From Acorus gramineus (Eukaryota; Streptophyta; Magnoliopsida; Acorales; Acoraceae), in assembly GCA_030737835.1 (NCBI GenBank), contig CM060856.1:19651941-19715940 (forward strand): a DNA stretch of 64,000 nt, in the 5' to 3' direction. Below, piece after piece: positions 9,854 to 20,543 of the stretch. The notes beneath the pieces are model-generated. The model was not told the DNA's origin and did no database searches. It saw nothing but the letters and a program-made list of their open reading frames with translations. A program made the position numbers and the translations under genes. Position 1 is the first letter of the stretch, and each line of letters starts with the position of its first letter.

Positions 9854-11314
9854 TCACGCTCTCGGAACGATCTTCACTTTGAGAGGGTTCTTCATAGCCA
9901 CAGTAAACTCAACCTTCTCTGACAACAAATCGATCTCCTCTCCCTCCGCAGCCTCCCATTCAAACTCCCTCACCAAATTTGCCACAAAGTACTCCAAATG
10001 AAGCAACGCGAGCCCCAACCCGGGGCAAATCCTCCTCCCCACCCCGAACGGCATCATCTTTATCTCCCGACTCCCCGTTATATCCACCCCTTCCGCTTCC
10101 CCGCCTCTCATGAACCTCTCCGGCCTAAACTCCATCGGCTCCTCCCACACTTTCTCATCCCACCCAATATCAGCAACCATGACATTTAGCGACGCATTCT
10201 TCGGTATAACATACCCATCAATGCAGACCTCCTCCATCACAGCGTGCGGCAGCACAAAGTGCCCGGGAGGGTGCCTCCGCAGCCCCTCCATCACCACTGC
10301 CTTCACGTACGGCATCCTTTGCAAGTCCTCCTCCACCGCCTCCTCTGCTTCTTCCCCAACCACACCCTTAATCTCTTCCAAGATCTTTGCCTGCACGTGT
10401 CGGTGCTTCACGACGTTCGCCATGATCCATTGGAGCGTCGTCGATGTAGTGTCGGTCCCCGCGTTGAGAAACTCCGAGCACAGGTTCACCATCTCATCGT
10501 CATTGAGACCCCTGTCATCGAGTCTCAGCTTGAGCAGAGAATCCGCGTAACTGAACACATTCTGTTCTTTCTTTGCCTTCATAAGGGGAAGGAACATCCC
10601 CTTCTGCCGCCGTCGAATGTCCACGAGCCTGTCCCACCTCTTCTTGAAGACCAGCCTCGTCAGCCTCGGCATGAAAGTGAAGACGCTGAGCTTCCCGGAG
10701 TACAAGAGTAGCTCCCGCTGGACGTCCTCAATGTCCCTAATGACCTTCTCTTCAAGTTTCCCTCCGAAGCACATCAGCGAGAGGAGCGCGAACATGGAGT
10801 ACCGGAAGCTCTCGACAGGGACGACGACGCGCGCGTCGTGCGCCTGGTTCATGAGGTCCTGCGCGAGGACGCCGAGGACCCACTTGCGCGCGGGGCCGTA
10901 GGAGCGGACGCGCGAGGGGTGGAGGATCTCCGAAGTGAGGTTGCGGCGGAGGAGGCGCCATTGCGGGCCGTATTGGGAGGCGATGATGGTGCAGCTCGGG
11001 ACGCTCGGGGGAGGGCGGTCCGCGAAGGTGGCGCCGTTGTTGACGAAGAGTTTGTGGGCTAGGTCGCGTTGGGTGATGAAGATGAACGGGCGGGAGCCGA
11101 TTGGGATTGTTATGATTGGGCCGTACTTGATGTGGAGGCGGCGGATGGTTGGTAGGAGGTCGGACAGGGAGATGAAGAACCAGGAGAGGTTGCCTATGAT
11201 GGGTAGAGTGGGCGGGCCTGGTGGGAGCTTGCGTTTTGAGTTGTAGTGGATGAAAAGCAATGTGAGGATTATAGGGAGGGAGATGGTGAGGGTGATGAGA
11301 AGCCAGTCTTCCAT
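9854..11314 (-). CDS. CYP89A: Cytochrome P450, CYP89A type
   Basis: The frame is a 486-residue intronless P450 with every landmark in place. It has an N-terminal membrane anchor (about residues 4-23), the proline hinge LPPGPP (30-35), C-helix WRLLR (119-123), I-helix AGTDTT (285-290), K-helix EGLR (343-346), FRPERF (396-401) and the haem loop PFGVGRRICPG with ligand Cys430. Length and wording fit the CYP89A subfamily of A-type microsomal P450s. Members act on the ER surface with NADPH-P450 reductase; Arabidopsis CYP89A9 oxidises chlorophyll catabolites, but the substrate here cannot be read from sequence. The start Met is followed directly by the anchor, and a TATA-like site lies about 105 bp upstream. 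I see no break, so it is probably functional. It stands alone, with no cluster partner. It is unrelated to the broken P450 piece at 20-24 kb, which is a different subfamily. Confidence 0.95.
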   Translation of the reverse strand: MEDWLLITLTISLPIILTLLFIHYNSKRKLPPGPPTLPIIGNLSWFFISLSDLLPTIRRLHIKYGPIITIPIGSRPFIFITQRDLAHKLFVNNGATFADRPPPSVPSCTIIASQYGPQWRLLRRNLTSEILHPSRVRSYGPARKWVLGVLAQDLMNQAHDARVVVPVESFRYSMFALLSLMCFGGKLEEKVIRDIEDVQRELLLYSGKLSVFTFMPRLTRLVFKKRWDRLVDIRRRQKGMFLPLMKAKKEQNVFSYADSLLKLRLDDRGLNDDEMVNLCSEFLNAGTDTTSTTLQWIMANVVKHRHVQAKILEEIKGVVGEEAEEAVEEDLQRMPYVKAVVMEGLRRHPPGHFVLPHAVMEEVCIDGYVIPKNASLNVMVADIGWDEKVWEEPMEFRPERFMRGGEAEGVDITGSREIKMMPFGVGRRICPGLGLALLHLEYFVANLVREFEWEAAEGEEIDLLSEKVEFTVAMKNPLKVKIVPRA

Positions 11315-11413
11315 TGTTTTTATTGGGTTTCTTCACAAAGTTTGGTTTTTGTTGTTGACTTGTTGTAGATAGCTGGGGGTGGTCTGAGATTATAGAGGTT
11401 GCGTATCTGTAGG

Positions 11414-11428
11414 TCATATATATATAGA
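11414..11428 (-). promoter_or_regulatory. TATA-like box for the CYP89A-type gene
   Basis: The minus strand reads TATATATATATGACC about 105 bp before the ATG. Position and composition fit a core promoter. It is also a simple TA run, so the call is tentative. Confidence 0.4.
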
Positions 11429-11450
11429 TTTTTAGAGTTGAGTGTATCAT

Positions 11451-12540
11451 TTCTTATGGAATATTATGTTTGAAAAAAATTACGAAAAACGTTGTGATAG
11501 AAGTTCTAGAAAACAGACAAATGGAAGAATAGAAAAAGCAAAACTTTGAATTGGTAACCTTTTAGTCTGGGATGAGGTATGCAGTGCTGTGTCATCTCCC
11601 CTGAGTCCCCTACTTCACCTTGTTGTTGTGGGAGACGTGTTAGAATAAATAAGTGACCCGCGTAAACTGATACTACGTGTATTTTTTATTTTAAATATTA
11701 GATTTATAATTTATGAATGTCATCACCTAAACTGGATAAAAAATAAACTCCTCTCATAATTGATTTAGTGATTGGATTGCATCCTCTCTCCACCTTATAA
11801 ATAAAACACACATCCTATCAATTGTGTATCATAAATAACAAGCACGTACTAAATTTATCTAATGTTAGAAGAAAGAAACTTTATTGCATAATTGAATACT
11901 CAATGCATCAATATAATGGAGTCAGGTATGTTGTTATATTATTTCCTATTGTAAATATCATAAAAGTTTAAAACTTATGACATCGACAAGAGGGACATCT
12001 TTAAGCTTGTCATCAGTTTGGTATGTTTGTATTGAATTCAGATCTGAATTTGTTCAAATTTGTTTTTTTAGTTTTGCATCTATGAAATATCAACAAAGTT
12101 GAATGTTTTCATTTGGATTCATATAATTATCGGAATCATATTATTATTTTACATCAAAATAATTTATATAACATATCTTTATAACTATAACTCAAATTAT
12201 TTATATCATATATGATATAATATTCTTTGAATATAAATATTTTTATTACAGATATTGCAATATCTAAATATATGATTTTCTAAAGAAAAATAAAGAAAAG
12301 AAATATATGATTTTCAAAATCAAAATTCAAATAATTTATCCAATTTCTTTTTTCTTTTTGGATTACAACATGTTATGGGGGCATTTGGAAACACATTTGT
12401 GAGGTGATTAATGATTAATTGGAAAGGTGGATTCATTTTTTAAGTTATAAGGGTCACATTAAAGTTGTTTTTTTGGAAAGCATAAAATGTAGGAAAATGA
12501 TATATCAAGCCTCATTGGAGTCTCATTTGATGTCTAGGCT
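11451..12540. other. Intergenic, upstream of the CYP89A-type gene; nothing recognised
   Basis: AT-rich sequence with no usable reading frame. GGGGGCATTTGGAAACAC at about 12376 resembles a MITE end, but I could not find its partner. Confidence 0.5.
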
Positions 12541-12544
12541 TTTC

Positions 12545-12790
12545 TTTTCTTTTTTAAATTATACATTCTTCCATTGAATTATATACTTATATATGAAATG
12601 AAATATATACTAAAACACAATAGTGTATTTTTTTCATTTAAAAAAAAATCAATTCATATATTATGATAGAATCTCATATACTATAATAACGCAATATATA
12701 CTATACTATCACAATGTATAGAATTGTAAAACAGACTAATTGTATCAGAGCTCTAAAATGTATCATTGTTACAACCTTCCAAGTGGTTTC
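12545..12790. repeat. MITE family B, copy 1
   Basis: The segment contains TATATACTATACTATCACAA preceded by a poly-A/T stretch, then AATTGTAAAACAGACTAATTG. The same order (an AAATxATACATTC block, a T run, ATACTATGATA-like words, TATATACTATA, TATCACAA or TATCATAG) recurs at about 28060-28135 and 59930-60150. The family is AT-rich and non-coding, and its class is unresolved. Confidence 0.5.
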
Positions 12791-13280
12791 ACATGACTTT
12801 TTTTTTTTTTTTTTTTCTAGTGAGAGGGTTGGTTATCTTTGAGACAACCAATTTGTAAGGTACTTTGAATAAGGGACATTGACCCATTTAGGACAAGAAA
12901 AACTTGCGGTGTCCCAAGTTGAATCCATGGACGTTGAATCCAATGGTCTCGTTAGCCTTCCAAGATGGTGTCCCACTACTTGTGATTAGTTCCAAGGGCG
13001 GACTTCAAAATAATTTTTATTTTGCACACAAAATCATTTGATTATATTATAAATAATAGTTGTGTATTTTTGTTACATATTTATATGATCATTTTTTTAT
13101 TTTTAAAATTTAAAAGGTACCATGCTATTTACAAAACAAAAAATAGTTTATAGTTTCCAATAAACATCTACTATTGTTTATTTGTTATTTTTTTATCAGT
13201 TACAACAAATGTCTATTAAAAAAGTTAAAATTTATAATATATAAATTATAAATATATACGCTTTAACTTGCCAATATATA

Positions 13281-13617
13281 AGAGCATATCCCATCATGCT
13301 CCACAAATGTCTCCATTTTGTGGAGAATGACATATATACCGAGTTAGAGAGTTTTGGTTAGAGTATCCACTCCAACCATACTCTTTGAATGACTCCTATA
13401 GTAATATTTTATTAATATTTAAGAGCTACAATAATATTTTATTAATATTAGAGTGCCCACCATATATGAGATTTTTTTTTAATGAGCCTCCCAGCCCCCC
13501 CCCCCCCCCCCCCCAATTTGTTGAGGGGCAAAGAGCCCGTTGGAGGAAGTTTTTATCTTTCACTCAACAAAATTGGTGAAGGAGGCCAATATCCCCCCCC
13601 CCCCCCATAGATGCTCT
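13281..13617. mobile_element. Small MITE with AGAGCAT ends, containing long C runs
   Basis: The left edge AGAGCATATCCCATCATGC and the right edge AGATGCTCT resemble the widespread plant MITEs whose ends read GAGCATCTCCAAC. Two runs of C (about 13494-13514 and 13592-13606) sit inside. These homopolymers may be mis-sized in the assembly. Confidence 0.45.
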
Positions 13618-13739
13618 AACTAATTTCCTTGTTCCATGTAATGTGAACGCGATAGAGATTTTGGAGAGGAGAGAGAGAGGAGAGAGACGAACACAACTAT
13701 ATCCTTCAACATGAAAGATACAGTTGGAGGGGAATTCTA

Positions 13740-14577
13740 TCTTTGTCTCAAGAGTTTGAAGGGCCAATTGGTTGGAAGGTACGATCTGGTAATGGTGTCG
13801 TGCTTAGGCATGCACACTGGTTGGATGACGACCCCCTGAAGCAAGCGTTCAGTACGATTTTCACCATTGTCAGAAAAAAAATTTGCCTGGTGCAACAATG
13901 CTGGGCGGAGGATGGGGAGGAGCCTCATTGGACTATCCTAGTCTCTCTTGTGCTTTATCCCCTGGTAAGTGAGACGAAATGTCCAACCTTCTGAGACCTA
14001 GCAATGACCGGGCGTTCACGGTGTAGCGGAAATGTTCCCCATCACCGTGTGTTCTTGTGGCTTCTGGCACAGATAAAACTCACCAAAGTTCAGCGCTCGA
14101 AATGGTCACATCAGACAAATACTCAGTGTTGCTTGTGCCAGGGTGATGAAGAAACGGTCAGCCATTTGTTTGCTGCCTGTCCTTTATCCAGGCTTATTTG
14201 GGGAAGATGGTAGTGGCGTCGGGCTTGGGCATCAACTTTGGGGATCTAGAGGGCATGTGGGAGACCGAGCAAAGGATGAGGAAGAAGGGTGACCACAGTC
14301 TTTGTGTGCCAAGCACTTGTTATCCGTTATCCCAACGGTCACGTGGGTGATCTGGTTAACCCACAACCATGCCTCTTTAGGGTTCAACGCCATACGTAGA
14401 GAACGCTTGGGATTCGATGGTTTGTTCAGTTAAAAATTGGGGTGTTTTCAGTACAGAGGCTCCAACGGTGGAGTTTGTAAACAACAAAATCATTCTTTAA
14501 TGTTGCTTGATCTTTGGTTGGTGCTATAGTTGGATCCTCTCAGCATTGTGCAAGGCATCCAACTATATAATAAAAAA
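13740..14577 (+). mobile_element. LINE 3' end (zf-RVT region), degenerate
   Basis: A frame at 13743-13990 has WKVRSGNGVVLRHAHW, the W-x-G-N-G block that follows reverse transcriptase in plant L1-type LINEs. The next frame (14004-14213) holds the zinc-binding zf-RVT module: FLWLLAQIKLTKVQRSKW, then CCLCQGDEETVSHLFAACPL with its C-x2-C...H-x4-C pattern. Further on, WVIWLTHNHA matches the usual C-terminal WxIWxxRN motif. The frames are shifted relative to each other, so the copy is dead. It ends with an AATAAAAAA-like tail at about 14565-14577. The reverse transcriptase itself is missing, typical 5' truncation. Confidence 0.8.
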
Positions 14578-15827
14578 GTAATAGATTATTAGTCAATTAA
14601 AGACTAAAGATTAACTAAAAATACAACCAAGTGTAAAGCGTTGTGGACTGGGCGGGGGATTGATGAGCGCCTATAATTGATTTTTAAAACACTGTTAAAA
14701 TCAGTATTACTACATGATTTTCTTTGTTGACTTTGAGATACTTCGATCATTTTTGTAGTCACTTTAACATATATCACATCACTAGCAAAATATATAAAAT
14801 TTTAAGTCAATATATACTCTACTACCAAAATATATAAAAATATAAATTCATACGAATAATTACTTTACTTCATTATTTTATAAAAAGAATATACTTCATT
14901 AGCAAAGTATATACTTAAAAAAATTCAAACTATTGTGGCCCAGAAAAAAAGACCAAGCATAACATTTTAAAAAAAAATAATTCTTCTCCACGAGACAAAC
15001 CAATGAAATTAATTAAGGCGAGGCAAAATCTTTAACTAAATGATATCTCATTATAAAAAAATTAAGAGTTCCTATTTTTATGGACCCCATAATGCCAATA
15101 TATAGTTAGTCAAGCAATACATGACATCTGCTTCATTTGAACCTCACTTGAACAAACCGACTAGTTCAACCGGTTCAGATCAGGTCCGGTAATTGGATTG
15201 TCCAGTTCAACTGGCTCGTAGATTTGATTGGCTCAATAGGTTAGCCAGAATCAACCCATAATTTTTATAGTCAAGTGTCTGATCGGTATAATTTTTTAAA
15301 ACTATGTACTGAATCAATCTGATTGATTATATAATATGAAAATTACTGAAATATTGGTACCTTCTCCCTCCCCTTGCAGAACTTCAGTTGGAGAACAACT
15401 CTGCATCTTTCATATATACCCATGGTTGCACAAAAGATTTGGCTGCTTCAAAAAATTTGCCTGCCACAGAATTCTGAACCAGATATCAAAAGAGAAGTTA
15501 AGATATATGAAGACATGAAAAGGAAAATGATATGGGGCCTTGGGAGTCAGTATTTGATTCAACAATTCAATTACTTTTACATGTGAAACACAAGAAATGC
15601 CATTCTATTATCAAGCTGAAAGAAGAAGTACAATGAACCGTAACATATTGCCAAGCTTACAATTCCATTGAACATACACGTAACAATAAAAACACTTTAC
15701 ACGTATAAATTAAAAGTTATTCAACTTTAGTAGTACACACCTTTCAATCTCCAGATGTTACCCTCTCTCAATCATGATACTGCACACCAGGCAAAACAAG
15801 GTAAGGGAAATTTAAATCCTCCATAAA
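14578..15827. other. Intergenic, no firm gene
   Basis: AT-rich sequence downstream of the BPS1-like gene. It holds an AGTTCAACCGGTTCAGATC repeat-like patch at 15160-15240 and one exon-like stretch at 15379-15548. The last 150 bp are the probable 3' UTR of the minus-strand gene. Confidence 0.5.
15379..15548 (+). other. Exon-like open stretch, not recognised
   Basis: A splice-acceptor-like CTCCCCTTGCAG at 15367-15378 is followed by an open frame reading NFSWRTTLHLSYIPMVAQKI and, further on, PQNSEPDIKREVKIYEDMKR. I do not recognise the family. No neighbouring exon was found, so this may be an orphan exon fragment or chance. Confidence 0.2.
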
Positions 15828-16829
15828 TCAACTCATAACCTGCGCTTCCAGATCATTGTCTTGCTTTATATCAGACACTCGAAGATTACTGAGTAAAGCA
15901 TCTCGCCCCATCAAAACAATTTGGAAAAAGATTCCAACTTGTTTTGAGAGAAGATCAAGCCCACTGGACAGCTTTTCTGCACTCTCACCCAATTCTGATA
16001 CTGACTTCTGTAACAAATCTATTTCATCATGGCCCGCACCATCAGTCAATGCATAAAACTTCTCTGCACATTTATCCACCTCTTCAAGCTCTTTCAATGT
16101 TACAACTCTACCAGAAAGTAACAACATTCTCATCTCCCCATTAATTGTCACTTGCAAATCATTGAAGACCTTGGACCACAAAAACTTGTTCGGAACATCC
16201 AGGTCCATCAACATCTTAGGAGAACTCAAAATCGCTGCAATAAAGGTGCTACAGACAAATATAGTCTGAACCTTTACCCCGTACATTTCTCTCATGAGTA
16301 CCTTTCCTTTTGCTGAATTCCTAGACTTCACCATATGAAGGGAAGAATGAAGACCTTGTAAGATTGAAGAACAATTCTCAAGCTTTGGACTTGTTGAGTG
16401 AATTTTATGTAATTTCCAATCATCGAGAGAGGCACGAGCTTGGATGAGCTGTCCGGATGAAGGGGAGCCGCTTGAGAAGTCCAGAACATGCAAAACATAT
16501 TGGAGCAGTAGTTGACCTTGGTCAAGCTGGGAGAGTTCAGAACTAAATGCAATGCAAATATCAAGCAACTTCACGGAGTTGTCCAAATACATGTCCATCC
16601 ACTTGTCCTCCCAGTCAGAGATAGGAAACTGGAGATCAGTTATCAAGACTTTGATGTCATTGTGTGTTTCAGACAGGGATTCCATCGCACACCTCAACCA
16701 TGATAAACTGATGACATCACAGCTATTCTTTGGCTTAAGCCTCTTCAGCCTCTCAGTCAAAGTTTCCTCGAAAGAATTTAACAGAGAAAGAAGCCTTGGA
16801 GACAGGTAAGAAACCTTGGGAAAGATCAT
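15828..16829 (-). CDS. BPS1: BPS1-like protein with a premature upstream stop
   Basis: The 333-residue frame matches the BYPASS1 family, plant proteins known to restrain production of a mobile root-derived signal. Family landmarks include the SPRLLSLLNSFEETL start, DVISLSWLRCAMESLSETH, the SVKLLDICIAFSSELSQLDQ block, NSAKGKVLMREMYGVKVQT (about residues 170-188) and the C-terminal FFQIVLMGRDALLSNLR. Family members begin about 18 residues earlier, with a MARP...PFGNPF-type leader. That leader is present here: an ATG at 16884-16886 opens MSRPHDGHRPSFPFGNPF in the same frame. It is followed by TGA (16830-16832), where relatives have Arg (CGA is one substitution away), and then by the conserved Met at 16827-16829. 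The rest is intact. Either translation starts at the internal Met, or the gene is a new pseudogene, or the base is a sequencing or assembly error. Confidence 0.88.
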   Translation of the reverse strand: MIFPKVSYLSPRLLSLLNSFEETLTERLKRLKPKNSCDVISLSWLRCAMESLSETHNDIKVLITDLQFPISDWEDKWMDMYLDNSVKLLDICIAFSSELSQLDQGQLLLQYVLHVLDFSSGSPSSGQLIQARASLDDWKLHKIHSTSPKLENCSSILQGLHSSLHMVKSRNSAKGKVLMREMYGVKVQTIFVCSTFIAAILSSPKMLMDLDVPNKFLWSKVFNDLQVTINGEMRMLLLSGRVVTLKELEEVDKCAEKFYALTDGAGHDEIDLLQKSVSELGESAEKLSSGLDLLSKQVGIFFQIVLMGRDALLSNLRVSDIKQDNDLEAQVMS

Positions 16830-16886
16830 TCAAAAGGGATTTCCAAAAGGGAAAGAAGGACGATGGCCATCATGTGGACGACTCAT
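16830..16886 (-). other. Original N-terminal leader of the BPS1-like gene, ending in TGA
   Basis: Eighteen codons encode MSRPHDGHRPSFPFGNPF, close to the conserved BPS1 leader, then TGA. The stop abuts the ATG of the main frame with no gap, an arrangement that could permit reinitiation. The leader is well kept apart from the stop, so the nonsense change looks recent. Confidence 0.85.
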
Positions 16887-16896
16887 TTTGATTCAA

Positions 16897-18850
16897 CTGT
16901 TAATATAAAAAAGAAAACATTAGCAAAGGCAAAGGTAATTTTTTTCGAAGCAAAAGGGAATAGTTTGAGTAGCATAAGAGAAGTAAATAGGTAATACTTT
17001 ATGTGTCATCCATACTAATAAGCATTAAAAACAAGCCCCATATATACTTATAGAATGATTAATCAACCACGTAATAAGACACAATTATAAAATTATTAAT
17101 GCTCATAAGATTTGCATAACCATAGTGTTTCAAAAACCTCATTAAATTATCAGAATTTCAAAGTAAACTAAAAACTAACCAACTAAAGTTCAACCTCCAA
17201 ATGATTTCACATGCGGCAAGTATAAGGGAGATTGCATACAAATGATTACCCATGCCATCTATTAGTGAATTTGGTGGTCAAGGACTGGGCGGAAAAAATC
17301 CAGGGCTGTGCGTGTGTGTATGTGTTATGCAGAAAAAGTTAGGGACTACTTAAAATGTCTAGAGGCATGAGGTCACAGTATTTTGGAGTGAAATGTGTAA
17401 ATTTTGGACAAGGATCTCATCCCTCCTTTTCACCAATAATGTTCACCAATTTTTAATAAATTAGGTAGCCATTCCACCCTTTTCCTCCAAAGAAAAAAGA
17501 ATAAGAGTTATCAGATTAAAAAATCATATATATGCGTTTGTAGTGATGCATGTGGAATATAAACATTGTATTAGAGTTCTCCAATGCGTATTGGCACTTT
17601 TAAGTTTTAACCAAAAATGCTCAAATGTTTTATACCTCCAATCTTATTTAAATCCGCCATGTTATGAACATAAGTTTAAATTTCCAATTGATTAAATTAG
17701 AATAATGGGGCGATGTAGCTATAAATCCGTTGCCCACTCAAACAACCATGCTTAAAATATGAATTTGAATAGGAATTATATATGACCCACTAAAAATATT
17801 TCAAGTCATTGAAATAGGAACACTAGTGTCAAAGAAACCCAACTTAGTACAAGAAACATATAGAAGAAAATAACATGATACATTGAATGCCAAATGTCCC
17901 AACAATATCATACATTGCATGCAAGGTGTATTGAGTGGAAAAGTGAATAATACAAAATCAAGGAACAAAAAAGGAAAGGCAAAGCAATTTTCATTGACAC
18001 AGATACAACAATAGATAGAACAAAAAAAAAATACAGTTTGAATTGCCAAACAAAATTAATTCCATCACCCAGAAGCCCATTCTCATTTGCATCAACAAAT
18101 ATCTGATCTATCATATTCCATATGAATATGACTCATAAAGCAAATAATTCCTACATATTTATCTGAAATTTTTTTCTAATAACTTCCTCAATTACAGGTT
18201 TCTACAAGACGAATAACAAAACATTCAAATACTCAACAGTGCTACCAATAGAGTCTTAAAATTTCACACAAGGTTGATCAAGCATTCAAAATCCCTCCAA
18301 AATAATAAAAACCCATCGAAACCCAGTTCAAACAAATCAAATCCCAGTCTACTTTACAGAACTCTTTAGCACCTTCACCCTCAAATCCCAAAAACGAAAG
18401 TGACCAAACAAACATAACAATTAATCAAAATCATTTTTTTTTCCAAATAAAACATCTTCAGGTAAATACCTTCAATTTTCTCCCAACATAAGTCACAATA
18501 ATCCCCAAAATCAAGAACAAAAGCCAACCCATCTCCTCAAAATCCCCCCAAAAAAGCCCATATTAGCCAAAGACCCAAAGATCAACCAATCAAAGAAACC
18601 AAAAACCAAAGATGAAAATAAACCGAAATTTCCACATCTAGATCGTGAACTGGTTGTCCAAACCCTAGCTAGAGAAAAAGGCGATGACTTTGTTCATCCA
18701 ATTCTGGAAACGTAGAGGGAAAAGTCGATGGACATCGTACCTGAAGCGGTACTCTGTCTGAAATCACGGGAAAGAATCACCGTCGCTTCACACAAACAAA
18801 ATCCACAGCTTTTCTGGTCTCCTTCAAACTCTTCTATCTTATTGATGTGT
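16897..18850 (-). other. Probable 5'-UTR intron and first exon of the BPS1-like gene
   Basis: On the minus strand, CCGCTTCAG|GTACGATG at 18741/18740 is a good donor and TTAACAG|TTGAATC at 16897/16896 a good acceptor. The acceptor lies 10 bp before the original ATG. Together they give a 1.84-kb intron in the 5' UTR, a layout known for BPS1 genes. The proposed first exon (about 18741-18850) lacks ATGs that would compete strongly. The intron shows no coding potential. The start of transcription is a guess. Confidence 0.5.
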
Positions 18851-19023
18851 TTGGACCTTTCGAACTTCAATGATGGTTTTGGTTAATGATAACGGCTATG
18901 ACGTGCGTGTTGTAGGCCGTCGATTTTAGGAATCGACGGTCATTAGATGGTGTGGAAGACGCGTAGGAGTGGAAGGTGTTATTTGGTGCATATGTACTTT
19001 GTGGTATCTTATTTTGGAAACGT

Positions 19024-19830
19024 ATACTCCCACAACCTATTTTTCAATTCCCACTACCTTGTTAACCCCACAACCTACATTTTATAAGAATGTCAACCCC
19101 CCCCCCCCCATTATATATATACAATTTTTCTAAACTTTCAATTCCACCACCTCTCTCTTCTCTTCTCCCTCTCCTCCACCCTCTTTTGTTGTTGTCACAT
19201 ATCATCGGACCACCACACCATACCCACTGCGTCACCACCACCACAGCCATTGCGGCAACCGCACCACCAAACTTTCATAGCACTGTAGCCACCATAGCCA
19301 CTGCCCTTGGTGGCCCTCCTCGAGTCAATCAAAGAATCGGCCCTCGGTGGCCTTCCTCGTGTCATCGAAGTTGATGGCCCTTCTTCTTCATCATCGACAT
19401 CTTTTGGGTTGGACCATTGGTTGAGCAGGTGGAGGCCATTAGGATTTGTTGTGGTCGGAGAAAGGGAAATGTTGTGGAGGTTCTTTGGAGAGTGAACCTT
19501 GAACACCATGTTTGTAACCTCAAGAGCTCAAGCAGCCTATCGCGACCATGTTAGAAAAGCAGTCAATGAAGAGTGGTTGTCAATGGAGATCACCAGACTG
19601 TTGATGTGAGTGGCCGGTGTCGATAGGGAAGAAATGTACGCAAGGGGGGGAGAGAAAGGGAGGGTGGGAGCTTTTGTTATTTTGAGTTGGGTGGTGGGTA
19701 TAAAATTTGATGTGTTAGAGGGAGGTGGAAATGGTTTCGGTGGTGGTTTTAATGGCAACGAAACTAAAAAATACATAGGGGTTTTTGGTAATTAAAGGAG
19801 GTGGATTTGAATAAGTAGGTGGTGGGAATA
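19024..19830. mobile_element. MITE-like element with coding-like, GC-richer interior
   Basis: The left edge TACTCCCACAACCTATTTTT and the complement of the right edge, TATTCCCACCACCTACTTAT, are imperfect inverted repeats that stay similar for about 40 bp. The interior (19140-19760) is rich in CACCAC and TGG codon-like words with open frames in several phases, but no family is recognised. This looks like a gene-fragment-bearing MITE. Confidence 0.4.
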
Positions 19831-20375
19831 TCCACCCCTTGTATTTTGTGCATTAAAAAAGAGGATGGTATTTCCTATATGAAAGTACAGTACACCAAAA
19901 GAGTTCGGTTTAGGTGACACGTGTAATTAGTTGTTACAGCTTATGAAAAGCAATGTAATGTGTTGAGTACAATTATATGCACCCCATTTAGTGGAAGGGG
20001 GCCTATATACCCACCCTATAAAGCAAGAACCCCAGGCCACAAAAACAAAAAAATTATGTTCTTTCAAAGGAAGTAAACCGCACCACCATGGAGTTCCCAT
20101 AAGTGAAGCAGAGTCTCAGGCAAGTGGAGACAATGACGGACTTCAGGACTGAATGGGGATTCGGGGAGGTGGAGCTGATCATTGTGAGGAGGAATTTGGA
20201 GAGGGACGAGACGGCCATCGAAGTGCAGCTTGAAGAAGAACTAAGTAGGTGTGGGAGGTGAAGTGGATGGAGTCGGAGACGATGGCGGAGGGGATGCTAG
20301 GTGTGGGAGTCAGAGAGATTGAAGAAGGCAATGGTCGGATTGGAGGGGTTGTGGTGGCCAGAGATGAGGAGGGGA
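19831..20375. other. Sequence flanking the broken P450; one coding-like stretch
   Basis: At 20106-20270 the plus strand is open and reads QVETMTDFRTEWGFGEVEL and, further on, RRNLERDETAIEVQLEEEL. I do not recognise it. It begins after ATGGAGTTCCCATAA at 20089, so no long intact start is present. Confidence 0.25.
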
Positions 20376-20543
20376 GAAATCCTTCACCTTCTCCTTCTTG
20401 GGTTGGGCAACGATGCGGTCAAGGAAGTCATCAAACCTCCTCGCGTCGAGCTTCATCTTATGGACCACCTCTTGCGGGTCCAACCAATCCAAGGAGGAGA
20501 TGAAGTCACCGAGCACGAACGCACCCATGAGTGTGGTGAGCTT
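20376..20543 (-). pseudogene. P450 exon fragment, downstream half (A-type, CYP71 clan)
   Basis: The minus strand encodes KLTTLMGAFVLGDFISSLDW followed by LDPQEVVHKMKLDARRFDDF and LDRIVAQPKKEKVKDF. This is the F-to-G-helix region of A-type P450s such as CYP75/CYP71 relatives, which read roughly '[29 protein letters not shown]'. After KVKDF the similarity ends. Neither a haem loop nor an I-helix is found nearby, so this is a fragment of a dead gene. Its upstream half lies at 24042-24169, beyond the hAT insertion. Confidence 0.8.

Noticed and set aside
10752-11450. 232-codon frame overlapping the CYP89A-type gene on the same strand in another phase
   Set aside because: Pro/His/Arg-rich composition shadow of the P450 frame, which carries all the motifs.
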